This document shows, piece by piece, positions 26,077 to 35,725 of a stretch of 64,000 nt of DNA. Numbering within the stretch: the stretch's first letter is position 1; every line of letters starts with the position of its first letter. Origin of the DNA: UBA5009 sp038043185 (GTDB lineage: Bacteria > Bdellovibrionota > Bdellovibrionia > Bdellovibrionales > Bdellovibrionaceae); contig JBBTCO010000005.1 in NCBI GenBank assembly GCA_038043185.1, positions 62,001 to 126,000 on the forward strand, written 5' to 3'. The translations under genes were made by a program, and so were the position numbers. The notes below the pieces were generated by a model. It did no database searches. It had not been told where the DNA came from and saw only the letters and a list, made by a program, of their open reading frames with translations.

Positions 26077-26996
26077 TCTTGATCCCGTAAAAAATAACCG
26101 GCTAGTTTTAAAAAAACATCATTCAGCGTGGGTTTTCGAATAGTTATCTTATCGCTGGACACAAGATCGAATACCTTCCGACCTTCCTGTTGAGTTTTTA
26201 CTAAAACCGAAACCGTATTTTTAGAAACTTGATAAGAATAGGAGTTTTCTTTGAGTCGCCCTAAATAATAATTAAGATCCACTGGGTTCGTAGAAAATTC
26301 GACAACTTCTTTACCGATATGTTCTTCAATTAAATCTTTTGGACGGCCGATGGAAAGAATTTTTCCCTTATCCATGATGGCAATGCGATCACAAACTTGC
26401 TCGGCTTCTTCCATATAATGGGTGGTCATCACCAAAGTTGCATTGAGCGCTTTCATTTGATGGAAAAACTCCCAAAGCCAAGTTCGTGCCTGTGGATCCA
26501 AGCCTGTCGTTGGTTCGTCCAAAAATAAAACATCAGGGTTGTTAATCAAACCCCGCGCAATTGCTAGACGACGTTTCATGCCGCCACTGAGTTCATCAAT
26601 ATTGCGATGACTGCAGTCTTCTAACTTTAATAACCTTAAAAGCGTTTGAGTTCTTTCCTGAGTGGACTGCAAGGAAAGACCATGAAAATCAGAATACACT
26701 TGTAGATTTTCCGCTACTGAAAAATCAGTATCTAAGCTGTCGTCCTGAGGAACAACACCAATCCGTCTTTTAACTTCTTTTGCACTTTTTTTGATATTTA
26801 AGCCAAGGACATAAAGCTCGCCCTCGGTAATAAGCGAACTTCCATACATCATTTTCATGAGCGTGGATTTTCCGGCTCCGTTGGGACCTAACAAACCAAA
26901 ACATTCGCCGCGAAAAATTTCGAGGCTGACTCCGTCAACGGCAGTAATTTCTCCGAAACGTTTATAGACTTGTTTAATCTCTACGACATTTTCCAT
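26073..26996 (-). CDS. ABC transporter ATP-binding protein (NodI/YadG-like)
   Basis: 307 residues. Walker A is GLLGPNGAGKSTLM, the signature is LSGGMKRRLAIARGL, Walker B is DVLFLDEPTTGLDPQ, and the H-loop is VMTTHYMEEAE. The extra C-terminal 70 residues are typical of ABC-2 exporters of the NodI/CcmA type. Its partner is the downstream permease, which carries an in-frame stop. The substrate is unknown. Confidence 0.92.
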   Translation of the reverse strand: MENVVEIKQVYKRFGEITAVDGVSLEIFRGECFGLLGPNGAGKSTLMKMMYGSSLITEGELYVLGLNIKKSAKEVKRRIGVVPQDDSLDTDFSVAENLQVYSDFHGLSLQSTQERTQTLLRLLKLEDCSHRNIDELSGGMKRRLAIARGLINNPDVLFLDEPTTGLDPQARTWLWEFFHQMKALNATLVMTTHYMEEAEQVCDRIAIMDKGKILSIGRPKDLIEEHIGKEVVEFSTNPVDLNYYLGRLKENSYSYQVSKNTVSVLVKTQQEGRKVFDLVSSDKITIRKPTLNDVFLKLAGYFLRDQE

Positions 26997-27038
26997 AGTC
27001 GTCGATAAGTCTAAAACCCATCTTCTAAATAGGCAAGG

Positions 27039-28856
27039 CTAAGATTCTTTCTGCGAACGAGACCTTTTGTGTGGATCTAGGTCTCGACATCGTAATCGAA
27101 TATGTCGAGGAGTAACTTCGATAAGCTCGTTATCGTTGATCCATTCCATCGCTTTTTCCAAAGTCATTGGTCTAACTGGAACTATACGAATGGCTTCGTC
27201 GCTGCCTGAAGCTCGCACGTTTGTTAATTTTTTCTCGCGCGTGATATTCACTTCAAGATCATTTTCTTTCGCATGTTCACCAACAATCATGCCTTCAAAA
27301 ACTTGATCTTGATGGCTCACGAACATAACTCCACGCTCTTGAAGATTCCAAATCGCGTAAGCTGTAGCCATGCCTTTTCGATCTGAAATCATCGAGCCCG
27401 TACTACGAGACCAAAAATCACCTTTGTAATCATCCCATCCATCAAATTGTGTATTTAATAAACCGGTACCGCGAGTGTCTGTCAAAAATTCAGAGCGATA
27501 ACCAATCAGTCCACGCGAAGGAATTTTAAATTCCAAACGTGTACGACCAGAACCTTTTGTGTTCATGTTAATCATTACACCTTTTCGTTTACCCAGTTTT
27601 TCAGTTACTGCACCGACAAAAGCGTCTTCGATATCGATAATTGCGATTTCCATTGGCTCAAGTTTTCGACTGCCCTCTTGTTTAAAGATAACTTGAGGTT
27701 TAGAAACCAGTAACTCGAAACCTTCACGTCTCATTTGTTCAATCAAAACTCCCAGTTGCAATTCACCTCGTCCGACGACTTTAAAGGCATCCGTGGAATC
27801 TGTTTTTTCAACTCGAATGGCAACGTTATGAAGAAGTTCTCTTTCCAAGCGTTCAATAATTTTTCTTGAGGTTACACTTTTTCCATCTTGTCCAGCGAAA
27901 GGTCCATTGTTAACCGAGAACACCATTCCCACTGTGGGCTCTTCAACAGCAATTCTTTTAAGTGGGCGAGGATCCAACGCGCTCGCCACAGTGTCACCAA
28001 TAGTGAAATCTTCCAAACCCGCAACAATAGCGATATCACCAGGTCCAATTTCTTGAACTGGAATTTGATTGTTCACATGGTATTGAAACAAAGCACTGAC
28101 CTTAACTTTTTTCTGCACTTTTTCTTGCATACATAAAACATCATCGCCAACTTTAATTGATCCTGCACGAATACGACCGATGGCCAAACGACCAACGTAA
28201 TCATTGTAACTGATATTTGAAACCATCATTTGCAATGGAGCTTCAACGTCTACTTTTGGTGGCGGAATCAAATCAATGATTGCATCGTACAAACAAATTA
28301 AATTGTCGGTTTTTATTTTTGGATCCAGCGTTGCCATACCTTCACGAGCGATCGCATACACCGTATGAAAATCGCACTGTTCTTCGGTAGCATCCAAATC
28401 AATGAACAAATCAAAAATTTCGTTGTGCACTTCTTGAATACGCGCATCTGATCGATCAATTTTATTGATGCACACGATGACTTTAATATTTTGCTCAAGA
28501 GCTTTTTTCAAAACGAAACGTGTTTGTGGCAATGGACCTTCAGAGGCATCAACTAATAAAAGTGCTCCATCGACCATGTTCAAAATACGCTCAACTTCGC
28601 CACCGAAGTCCGAATGTCCTGGTGTATCGACGATATTAATTTTTACGTCTTTGTATTGGAAAGAAGCATTTTTTGCCGCAATAGTAATTCCACGTTCTTT
28701 TTCAAGATCCATGGAATCCATCAAACGTTCATCAACATGTTGATTGTCGCGAAAAGTTCCCGCTTGTTTAATAAGATGATCCACCAGAGTAGTTTTTCCG
28801 TGATCGACGTGGGCAATGATCGCGATATTGCGAATTTTATCAGCAGGCTGTATCAT
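27039..28856 (-). CDS. typA: Ribosome-associated GTPase TypA/BipA
   Basis: 605 residues from the ATG at 28856. The GTPase domain has IAHVDHGKTTLVD, ERGITI, VDTPGHSDFGGEVER and INKIDRSDAR; the later parts show the TypA-specific EEPTVGMVFSVNNGPFAGQ, RGELQLGVLIEQMRREG and GLIGYRSEFLTDTRGTG. It is an EF-G-like ribosome assembly and stress GTPase. An upstream in-frame TTG (28868) is rejected because TTGGAGA supplies the Shine-Dalgarno for the ATG. Confidence 0.96.
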   Translation of the reverse strand: MIQPADKIRNIAIIAHVDHGKTTLVDHLIKQAGTFRDNQHVDERLMDSMDLEKERGITIAAKNASFQYKDVKINIVDTPGHSDFGGEVERILNMVDGALLLVDASEGPLPQTRFVLKKALEQNIKVIVCINKIDRSDARIQEVHNEIFDLFIDLDATEEQCDFHTVYAIAREGMATLDPKIKTDNLICLYDAIIDLIPPPKVDVEAPLQMMVSNISYNDYVGRLAIGRIRAGSIKVGDDVLCMQEKVQKKVKVSALFQYHVNNQIPVQEIGPGDIAIVAGLEDFTIGDTVASALDPRPLKRIAVEEPTVGMVFSVNNGPFAGQDGKSVTSRKIIERLERELLHNVAIRVEKTDSTDAFKVVGRGELQLGVLIEQMRREGFELLVSKPQVIFKQEGSRKLEPMEIAIIDIEDAFVGAVTEKLGKRKGVMINMNTKGSGRTRLEFKIPSRGLIGYRSEFLTDTRGTGLLNTQFDGWDDYKGDFWSRSTGSMISDRKGMATAYAIWNLQERGVMFVSHQDQVFEGMIVGEHAKENDLEVNITREKKLTNVRASGSDEAIRIVPVRPMTLEKAMEWINDNELIEVTPRHIRLRCRDLDPHKRSRSQKES

Positions 28857-28904
28857 ATGATTCTCCAATACTTCTTTTTTTTATTTCAATATCTCGGTTA
28901 AAAA

Positions 28905-29921
28905 TTACCCATGGCCACCCATAAGGAACTCTTCATGACTTGTGTCTTGCTGAGCATTTACCGATACAGTTTCGAAGAATTGGAAGGCCATCTCCATCGT
29001 TTCTTCGTGGCTTTTGCTTTGAAAAATCTTTTTTCGAAACTGCGAAGCCCCAGGGTACCCGGAAGAGAACCAAGCGGCAAACTTTTTCATTTGTATCCCA
29101 ACTAAATGAGGTTGAGCGAAGGTTTCCAAACTTTGACGAAGTCCTGACAAAACCTCGAGATAGCAGAGTTCCTTCAAGGTTTCAGCCCCAGGGTTTTTCC
29201 ATTGGTGCAAAGCCTGTCGAAAAATTGTTGGGTTTTTCAAACAACCTCGACCTATCATGACCCCATCACATCCGGACTGTTTTAGCCGTTCAACTGCCCT
29301 TGCCGCCGAATGAAGATCGCCATTTCCAATAATGGGTATTTGAGCTTTGGATTTTACCTCGGTGATATAATCCCAATCAGACCAACCGGAATAACCTTGA
29401 GCTCGGGTTCGGCCATGAATGGCGACCCAAGTAATGCCTTCGCCCTCGGCAATTTTACAAACCTCGATGGCATTTCGAAGCCCTGCATCCCAACCGGTGC
29501 GAATTTTTATTGTCACAGGGATATCAACAGCTTTTTTCACAGCAGATAAGACGGTTTTTAGAGCGGGTAAATCTTTCAGCATCGCCGAGCCCGCGCCTTT
29601 TTTAACCACCTTAGGAACCGGACAGCCAAAGTTCAGGTCGACAAAATCTGCGCCCTTTTCCTGGACTAGCTGAGCCGCCCGACCCAACATTTCTGGATCT
29701 TCCCCAAATAGTTGAATACCAACAGGTCGTTGTGATTCATCAAAACTCATTAATTGAAGAGTTCGTTCGCTGCGATATTCAATTCCATGCGAGCTGATTA
29801 ATTCAGTGATCACCACACTGGCGTCCAAAGCTCTCATAAAAGTACGAAAAGCGTGGTCGGTAATTCCGGCCATCGGTGCTAAAACAAAAGGATTTTGTTG
29901 TAAGGCTTCCATCGGATGCAT
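28905..29921 (-). CDS. dus: tRNA-dihydrouridine synthase
   Basis: 338 residues. FMN TIM-barrel of the Dus family: VLAPMAGITDHAFR at the start, VGIQLFGEDPEML, DLNFGCPVPKVVKKGAGSAM with the catalytic Cys, VTIKIRTGW, WVAIHGRTRAQGYSG, IPIIGNGDL and GCDGVMIGRGCLKNP. The enzyme reduces uridines in tRNA D-loops. The GCPVPKVVKKGAGSAML form fits DusB-type enzymes best. A few bases separate it from typA. Confidence 0.93.
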   Translation of the reverse strand: MHPMEALQQNPFVLAPMAGITDHAFRTFMRALDASVVITELISSHGIEYRSERTLQLMSFDESQRPVGIQLFGEDPEMLGRAAQLVQEKGADFVDLNFGCPVPKVVKKGAGSAMLKDLPALKTVLSAVKKAVDIPVTIKIRTGWDAGLRNAIEVCKIAEGEGITWVAIHGRTRAQGYSGWSDWDYITEVKSKAQIPIIGNGDLHSAARAVERLKQSGCDGVMIGRGCLKNPTIFRQALHQWKNPGAETLKELCYLEVLSGLRQSLETFAQPHLVGIQMKKFAAWFSSGYPGASQFRKKIFQSKSHEETMEMAFQFFETVSVNAQQDTSHEEFLMGGHG

Positions 29922-29950
29922 GGGCCGAGTTCTACCAAGTTTGGATGCGC

Positions 29951-30553
29951 TTAGTCAATCCAAGTGATTCGATTTTCGAGCTGTCTTGGTGCTTTTGGGG
30001 GCTGGTGATCGGGATAACCCACAACTACGGCACAGAGTAATTCCAGCTCGCCATTTTTGTATTCTTCAAGCTGAGTAACGCCCAGGAATTGATCCACTTC
30101 TGACTTAATTTCCAGGGGTGCCCCCATGGTGCACGACCCAAGCCCCTCAACCAAACAAGCCAAATTCAAATTTTCGACGGCCATATAAACACTGCCAATG
30201 CTGGTGTGGTAGCGCTCTTCATTCGAGTTGTGGGAATAAGCAAAAATAATTACCGGGGCCTCACCCAAGGTGAAAAAAAATCTTTCGGTAAAATCATAGA
30301 GAGAAGGTTTTAATTTTTTCTGCAAAACATCTTTAATTCCTAACCAAGATTTTTGCGAAAGTTTCAAATATTGATCACGCTTTTTTCCCTGCACCACAAA
30401 GAAGCGCCAATTTTGGCGATTTTTCCCCGAGGGCGCCTCTATTGCCGCTGAAAGAATTTTTTCGATCACTTCTTTCGGTGGAGTTTCTTTTTTATACTTG
30501 CGAATCGATTTTCTGCTTTTAAGTAGCTCATAAAATTCATCTCTATTGATCAT
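29951..30553 (-). CDS. Nitroreductase-family flavoprotein
   Basis: 200 residues. The FMN-binding start is visible (LLKSRKSIRKYKKETPPKEVIEKIL), followed by APSGKNRQNWRFFVV, AVENLNLACLVEGLGSCTMG and VVGYPDH near the C-terminus. NAD(P)H-dependent FMN reductases of this family act on nitroaromatics, quinones or other substrates; the actual one is not readable. The gene is divergent from the small exported protein at 30580. Confidence 0.88.
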   Translation of the reverse strand: MINRDEFYELLKSRKSIRKYKKETPPKEVIEKILSAAIEAPSGKNRQNWRFFVVQGKKRDQYLKLSQKSWLGIKDVLQKKLKPSLYDFTERFFFTLGEAPVIIFAYSHNSNEERYHTSIGSVYMAVENLNLACLVEGLGSCTMGAPLEIKSEVDQFLGVTQLEEYKNGELELLCAVVVGYPDHQPPKAPRQLENRITWID

Positions 30554-30579
30554 GGCTCAAATTATGGCATGATTTAAAA

Positions 30580-31032
30580 ATGAAATTGAATTCTTTTATC
30601 ATAGTCTTGGTTTTCGCCGCGGTGATCCTTGCTGCTATTTCAGCAATTCCACCATGGCGCCAATCTGTGCGCGCAGTCTTGAGCTCAGACAAACGAGAAA
30701 TCCTGGCCACACTTGTTACCCAACTGACGTCAAAGGAAGAAACCTACACCATTTTAAAAATACGCCAAAAGGAACAATTGTTTGTCGAGGTCTACAAACA
30801 AGCCGATCCCCACGCTGAATCACAATTTGTGGGGCGGATAAATTTAAATGATCGCAAAGACGCTTTTTTTACTTTTCGCGGCCAAGCGACAAATCTGGCA
30901 GTCAGTGATATTGATCAAGATGGCGTTCAAGAAATTTTAGTTCCCGCCTATGATCAAGATATGATCGCCAGGCTTAATATCTTTAAATATAATTTAAAAA
31001 CAAATTCTTTCGATCGCATGGCTTCAAATTAA
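30580..31032 (+). CDS. Small membrane-anchored protein with one FG-GAP/VCBS-like motif
   Basis: 150 residues. One N-terminal membrane segment (about 5-22) and a beta-rich domain. The segment AVSDIDQDGVQEILVPAYD has the D-x-D-x-D-G loop of FG-GAP/VCBS repeats and may bind calcium. No enzyme motif. There is no Shine-Dalgarno; a TTGATC-N16-CATGAT promoter-like pair ends 6 bases before the ATG, so the mRNA may be leaderless. It overlaps the 3' end of the convergent dehydrogenase gene by 4 bases. Confidence 0.72.
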   Translation: MKLNSFIIVLVFAAVILAAISAIPPWRQSVRAVLSSDKREILATLVTQLTSKEETYTILKIRQKEQLFVEVYKQADPHAESQFVGRINLNDRKDAFFTFRGQATNLAVSDIDQDGVQEILVPAYDQDMIARLNIFKYNLKTNSFDRMASN

Positions 31033-32096
31033 TTGGCCGGCACAAGCCGAGCGATAATTCCATCATCTGTTGATAGATACAAAAAACCCTCGGGACCTGG
31101 GCGCACGTTACGGATTCGGTAACCTTTATCTTTGAGAAGTTCCTCTTGGCCTGTCACTTTTTTTCCATCCAAGGTAATTCGTCGTAAATGCGCCCCACTT
31201 AAATTTCCTAAAAATATATTTCCTTTCCATTCCGGGAAGGCGTTTCCATTATAAATCGTCATGCCCGACGGAGAAATTGAAGGAGCCCAGTAAACTACAG
31301 GTTGTTCCATTCCTTCTTTGCTATTCGGGCCAATCGGCAAACCACTGTATTCACGACCGTGAGTGATCACAGGCCAACCGTAATTAGCGCCGGGTTTAAT
31401 TAAATTAATTTCGTCTCCTCCGCGTGGGCCCATCTCGGCTTCCCATAAATCCCCTGTCATTGGATTACGCACAAGTCCCTGAGGACTACGATGACCTAAG
31501 CTCCAAATTTCTGGCTTAGCTGTTTTATTTTTTACAAAAGGATTATCTTTAGGAACTGAACCGTCTTCGTTAAGGCGAATAATTTTTCCAGTGGTAAAAG
31601 CTAAGTCTTGCACATGAGGTCTTTCGTCGCGATCACCCACAGTTATGAACACATGCCCTTTGTCATCGAACTCAATGCGGGAACCAAAATGACTTTCGTT
31701 ACTATTGGACTCTTGGGCTGAAAATAATTTTTTGAAGTCCTTTAATTCATTTCCAGATAACGTTGCCGAGGCCAAGGCTGTCGTTGCCTTTTCCCCTATT
31801 GGTTCGGCATAGGTCATAAAAATTTTCTGCGACTTTGTATGAACGCGAATATCAAGTAGTCCGCCTTGCCCCTTACTCCAGACTTTTGGAGTGCCCTTAA
31901 TTTCAGTTACAGATTTACTTTTGGGATCAAATACTTTTAGCACACCTTTTCGCTCTGAAAAAATAATGCGTCCGTCAGCTAAAAAATCAAATCCCCAAAC
32001 CACATCATTTTGTTGAGTGAGTTTTTCGAAATTAAATTTTACCGCAGCTAGTGATGTCGTAGATAAAGTGAATAATAGTAAAAAATTTAACAACAT
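31029..32096 (-). CDS. Exported PQQ-type aldose/glucose dehydrogenase-like protein
   Basis: 355 residues with a signal peptide (about 1-17). Six-bladed propeller of the soluble glucose dehydrogenase/YliI family: VVWGFDFLADGRIIFSERKG, GGLLDIRVH, SHFGSRIEFDDKGHVFITVGDR, VQDLAFTTGKIIRLNEDGS, IWSLGHRSPQGL, EMGPRGGDEINLIKPGANYGWP and GNIFLGNLSG. The GHRSPQG and GPRGGDE motifs normally bind the cofactor and calcium. It is last in a minus-strand operon, 1 base after mltG. Confidence 0.88.
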   Translation of the reverse strand: MLLNFLLLFTLSTTSLAAVKFNFEKLTQQNDVVWGFDFLADGRIIFSERKGVLKVFDPKSKSVTEIKGTPKVWSKGQGGLLDIRVHTKSQKIFMTYAEPIGEKATTALASATLSGNELKDFKKLFSAQESNSNESHFGSRIEFDDKGHVFITVGDRDERPHVQDLAFTTGKIIRLNEDGSVPKDNPFVKNKTAKPEIWSLGHRSPQGLVRNPMTGDLWEAEMGPRGGDEINLIKPGANYGWPVITHGREYSGLPIGPNSKEGMEQPVVYWAPSISPSGMTIYNGNAFPEWKGNIFLGNLSGAHLRRITLDGKKVTGQEELLKDKGYRIRNVRPGPEGFLYLSTDDGIIARLVPAN

Positions 32097-32097
32097 A

Positions 32098-33180
32098 TTA
32101 CTCTTTCTTATCCGGATTTTTTTTGTAATCCCGCCAAGATTTTCCTTCGCGGGCCTTGGGGTTCATTTGCAATCGAACAACGGCTTTTTGATGTTCTTCG
32201 TAAGTTTCAGAAAAAACTGAGGTGCCGTCATTTTGACTGACAAAATAAAAATATTTTGTCGGAGGACGTTGGATGCTCACGATTAAAGCTTCTTTTCCTG
32301 GATTGGAAATCGGACCTGGCGGCAGTGATGGAATGACATAGGTGTTGTAGGGATTTTTGTCGTTCAGCAAATCTTCACGGGTAATGCTCATCGAAAGTTT
32401 TCCGGAAAGAAAAGCTTTGCCGTATAAAATGGTCGGATCCGTTTGCAATTTCATTTTTCGTTCGAGCCGGTTGTAGAAAACGCCGGCGATGAGTGGTCTT
32501 TCTTCACTAGTGCCCGTCTCTTTTTCTACGATACTGGCCAGAATAACTAATTGTCGAGCAGTCATTCCCACCAAAGGATATGTTTTCGTCACTTCTGAAA
32601 AAACAATTTGAAAACGTCGAACCATGGCCGTTATTAATTCTTTAGTCGTCGTGTATTTGGTCATTTGATAAGTTTCGGGGTACAAATAGCCTTCCAGACT
32701 TGAATATTTTTCCCCCAAAAGACTTTGAATAAAGTCTGGATCCGTAGCCAATTTTAAAAAATTAACTTTGCTGCCAAAACCTTTTTGCGCATAAAGCTCA
32801 GCAATTTCAAAAATATTTAATCCCTCTGAAACTGTGAACGGATAGGCAATGCTGCGACCAGAAGTGATCACATCAAGAACCTCGGAAGGACGCATCTGAG
32901 TATTCAGAGCATACTCACCTTTTTTAATTTTTCCTCTGGTGCCAGTCAATTTTGCAAATAAAGAAAAAATTTGCGCATTTTTAACCACACCCTTGGCTTG
33001 CAAGTCCTTTGCAATAGTCAAAAAAGAAGTCGCCGGCGCTATTTCATAAATAATTTCCTGTTTAATGTTGCTCGAAGGACTGTTAACAAAACTGTATCCT
33101 AAATAAACAACAAGCCCGACAATCGCCAGAAGTAAGCCCACAATACCGAATGAAAAAACTTTAAAATTTTTCTTCATCAA
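32098..33180 (-). CDS. mltG: Endolytic murein transglycosylase MltG
   Basis: 360 residues. One N-terminal membrane helix, a LysM-like module, then the YceG/MltG catalytic core: LVILASIVEKETGTSEERPLIAG with the catalytic Glu, VFYNRLERKMKLQTDPTILYG, NPYNTYVIPSLPPGPISNPG and FYFVSQNDGTSVFSETYEEH. It cuts nascent glycan strands and sets their length at the inner membrane. Start overlaps the astD stop by 4 bases, so an envelope gene is joined to an amino-acid catabolic operon. Confidence 0.93.
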   Translation of the reverse strand: MMKKNFKVFSFGIVGLLLAIVGLVVYLGYSFVNSPSSNIKQEIIYEIAPATSFLTIAKDLQAKGVVKNAQIFSLFAKLTGTRGKIKKGEYALNTQMRPSEVLDVITSGRSIAYPFTVSEGLNIFEIAELYAQKGFGSKVNFLKLATDPDFIQSLLGEKYSSLEGYLYPETYQMTKYTTTKELITAMVRRFQIVFSEVTKTYPLVGMTARQLVILASIVEKETGTSEERPLIAGVFYNRLERKMKLQTDPTILYGKAFLSGKLSMSITREDLLNDKNPYNTYVIPSLPPGPISNPGKEALIVSIQRPPTKYFYFVSQNDGTSVFSETYEEHQKAVVRLQMNPKAREGKSWRDYKKNPDKKE

Positions 33181-34691
33181 TTTTTTCCATAATTCATACC
33201 GGGAAGAACTTTGCTTGGGTCGAAAGGCGTCGCATCTTCAAGACTGGCCAGCGGCACTGTACAGTACTGCACTGCAAAGTGAGCCGACGGCCGATCGTTC
33301 CCTGATTTTCCCATGCCACCAAAAGGAAGTCTTGAGCTGGCTCCATTGGTTGTCCGGTTCCAGTTGAGAAGTCCAACTCGAGCTTCAATTAAGGCTTTTT
33401 TATAAATGTTTTCATCTTTTGTAAATAGGGCCATCACCAATCCATAGCCCGTTGAATTTACGATTTTCAGTGAATGATCTATATCTGTGCTTTTATAAAT
33501 TGCGACATTAGGACCAAAAATTTCACTTTTTTGATAAACAGATGCGGGATCAAATTTTTTCACCAAATGAATACTTGGAGTTACATAATGGCCTTTATGT
33601 TTTAAATCCATCGCCTTGCCACGCATCAGGCTTTCACAATTTTCCCGATTGGCGATTTCTTGAAAACGAATATATTTTTCTACGGCGGCGCTGTTAATCA
33701 ATGGCCCCATAAATGGATTTTCGGACCAATGCCCTATGGAAAGCTTTTTTGCCGCTTGGTAAAATTTCTCGGTGAATTCATCGGCTATTTTTTCACCTAA
33801 AATAATTCGACTGGTGCAAGAACAACGTTGTCCAGAAGACATATAGGCACCAATCAAAGTTTCATAAATAGCTTTATCCAAATCGGCATCATCACAAACC
33901 ACCGTGGCATTTTTTCCTCCCATTTCAAGAGCTAAAATTTTCCAATAGTGCGATAATGTTTCTTGTTTAATTTTAAGACCCACTTCATAAGACCCAGTAA
34001 ATAAAATACCATCGATATCTTCACTGACCACCAATCGACGACCCGCTTCTCCGTCACCTTGAACCATGTTGAATACACCTGGTGGAAACTGCGCTTTATC
34101 AATAAGTTCAGCGTACAATTGACCCACAGCCGCCGTTTGTTCCGATGGCTTGAATACAATTGTATTTCCAACCATCAGCGCCGGAATAATATGACCATTG
34201 GGAAGATGAGCCGGGAAATTAAATGGACCGATAACCGCCATCACGCCACGAGGTTTATAACGAATCACGCCATCAACCGAAGGTAATGCATTAGTGATTC
34301 TTTCTTCTTCAATCAATTTGGCCGAAAAATTCAAAGTGATATCAATTTTACTGGCCAAAGCTTTGGCTTCTGTCGTGGAATCCCAAAGAGGCTTTCCTGT
34401 ATCCCGTGAAATTGCCTGAGCCATCTGCGGTTCATGAGAAACAAAAACTTCTTTTAAGCGCAATAAAGCTTCTTTTCTTTTTTCCATGGATAAAGCGGAC
34501 CATTCGGGAAAAGCTTTTTTTGCGGCTCGACAGGCTTCATCCATGTGTTCATGTTTGAAGGGCACATTCATGATCATATCGTTTAAATCGGATGGGCTAA
34601 TGTCTTTGAATTCGCCATGGCCTTTCTCGACAGGAACAAATCGAGAATCAATGTAGTCGCCTTTGTATTTTATCGCAAAAATTTGACTCAT
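33177..34691 (-). CDS. astD: N-succinylglutamate 5-semialdehyde dehydrogenase
   Basis: 504 residues, aldehyde dehydrogenase superfamily. VMAVIGPFNFPAHLPNGHIIPAL, GNTIVFKPSEQTAAVGQ, ILFTGSYEVG, ALEMGGKNATVV and the catalytic Cys in SSGQRCSCTSRII are present. FNFPAHLPNGHI and LEMGGKN are close to AstD proteins. It oxidises succinylglutamate semialdehyde in the arginine succinyltransferase route. It sits directly after astA with a 4-base overlap. Confidence 0.9.
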   Translation of the reverse strand: MSQIFAIKYKGDYIDSRFVPVEKGHGEFKDISPSDLNDMIMNVPFKHEHMDEACRAAKKAFPEWSALSMEKRKEALLRLKEVFVSHEPQMAQAISRDTGKPLWDSTTEAKALASKIDITLNFSAKLIEEERITNALPSVDGVIRYKPRGVMAVIGPFNFPAHLPNGHIIPALMVGNTIVFKPSEQTAAVGQLYAELIDKAQFPPGVFNMVQGDGEAGRRLVVSEDIDGILFTGSYEVGLKIKQETLSHYWKILALEMGGKNATVVCDDADLDKAIYETLIGAYMSSGQRCSCTSRIILGEKIADEFTEKFYQAAKKLSIGHWSENPFMGPLINSAAVEKYIRFQEIANRENCESLMRGKAMDLKHKGHYVTPSIHLVKKFDPASVYQKSEIFGPNVAIYKSTDIDHSLKIVNSTGYGLVMALFTKDENIYKKALIEARVGLLNWNRTTNGASSRLPFGGMGKSGNDRPSAHFAVQYCTVPLASLEDATPFDPSKVLPGMNYGKN

Positions 34692-35725
34692 GTTTGCTCC
34701 TTTTTCTTTTCGTAATCAAAAGGGGAGACAAAAACTTCGTCACCCAACTTTACTTTTAATAACTCTAAGGCTCGACCGGGAATAGCTACTTGCTCGCCGC
34801 GAATATCTGTCGGAGTAACTGTCGCACGAAATTGTGCCCCTGTTGTCCCGATCAGCTGCCGGCCCTTAAAGGAAGAGTCTTTAAACTCAGTTAATTTTAA
34901 ATTACGACCGAGCTTAATTGGAAGAGCCTCTTTCGTAGCTACTCCATAGTGGGGACCGCCATCGAAAGGATCTACTTCTTCTAAATATTCAAACCCAATA
35001 CTTTCCAACAAATGTTGCGCTGCTTTTGTCGCCTCCCCAACTCGGCCTAAAACCAAACGGGCTTTGCTATCGAGCAGACACAAATAAATATCTTCCTGAG
35101 GAAAAAGGCTCTCGATAAATTCTTTATGAGATTGACTTAACATATCGGCTTCTTGATAAGGCAAGCCAGTAAAACGTCTTCCAAGCGCTTCCCAAAATTC
35201 ACTGCGTCCTTCGTCCGTTAAAGGCGGTGTTAATTCGCACAAAATACGATCTTGAAATTTATCGGGATGCAGTCCCATGTAAAGAAATCGCGCCAGGCTA
35301 ATCTGTTTACCTAGCTTTTCTGGTCGGCGACGATAATCTTTATCAACAAGTAGTCCCCCTATTTCCGTGGGTCCATCAATATCCAATTGAAAACGCAAAA
35401 CTTGATGAATAAATCCGATCCCTAAATCTTGACTGAAATGGTCCTTTTTTAAAATGCGAAAAGAAGAATGTGGAGTTTCGTCAGAGCCATGTCTGGCGAT
35501 AATTAAAGAACTTCCGATAATTATCTTTTTTTCAACGTCTTCAAGTACAAACAAATATTCTGTTTTTTCTTTCGGCAATTTGCCTAAAAAGGATTGTTGG
35601 CTCTTAGTAATTTTTGCCGCAAGAATTTTTTTATCACCTGGTAAGTTCAGCAACGAAAATTGCTTCGCTAAATCAACAAGCTGAGAAAGATCATCACTGT
35701 GAGCTGCGCGAATCAAAAAACTCAT
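34688..35725 (-). CDS. astA: Arginine N-succinyltransferase
   Basis: 345 residues from the ATG at 35725, in an ATGA overlap with the upstream gene and with AGAGG at good distance. AstA marks: FLIRAAHSDDLSQLVDLAKQ at the start, EIGGLLVDKDYRRRPEKLGKQ, FLYMGLHPDKFQDRILCELTPPLTDEG, FWEALGRRFTGLPYQEAD and LLESIGFEYLEEVDPFDGGPHY. It transfers succinyl from succinyl-CoA to the arginine alpha-amino group, the first step of the AST pathway. Confidence 0.92.
   Translation of the reverse strand: MSFLIRAAHSDDLSQLVDLAKQFSLLNLPGDKKILAAKITKSQQSFLGKLPKEKTEYLFVLEDVEKKIIIGSSLIIARHGSDETPHSSFRILKKDHFSQDLGIGFIHQVLRFQLDIDGPTEIGGLLVDKDYRRRPEKLGKQISLARFLYMGLHPDKFQDRILCELTPPLTDEGRSEFWEALGRRFTGLPYQEADMLSQSHKEFIESLFPQEDIYLCLLDSKARLVLGRVGEATKAAQHLLESIGFEYLEEVDPFDGGPHYGVATKEALPIKLGRNLKLTEFKDSSFKGRQLIGTTGAQFRATVTPTDIRGEQVAIPGRALELLKVKLGDEVFVSPFDYEKKKEQT

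Noticed and set aside
28857..28868. TTG start four codons upstream in typA
   Set aside because: The TTGGAGA carries the Shine-Dalgarno for the ATG at 28856.
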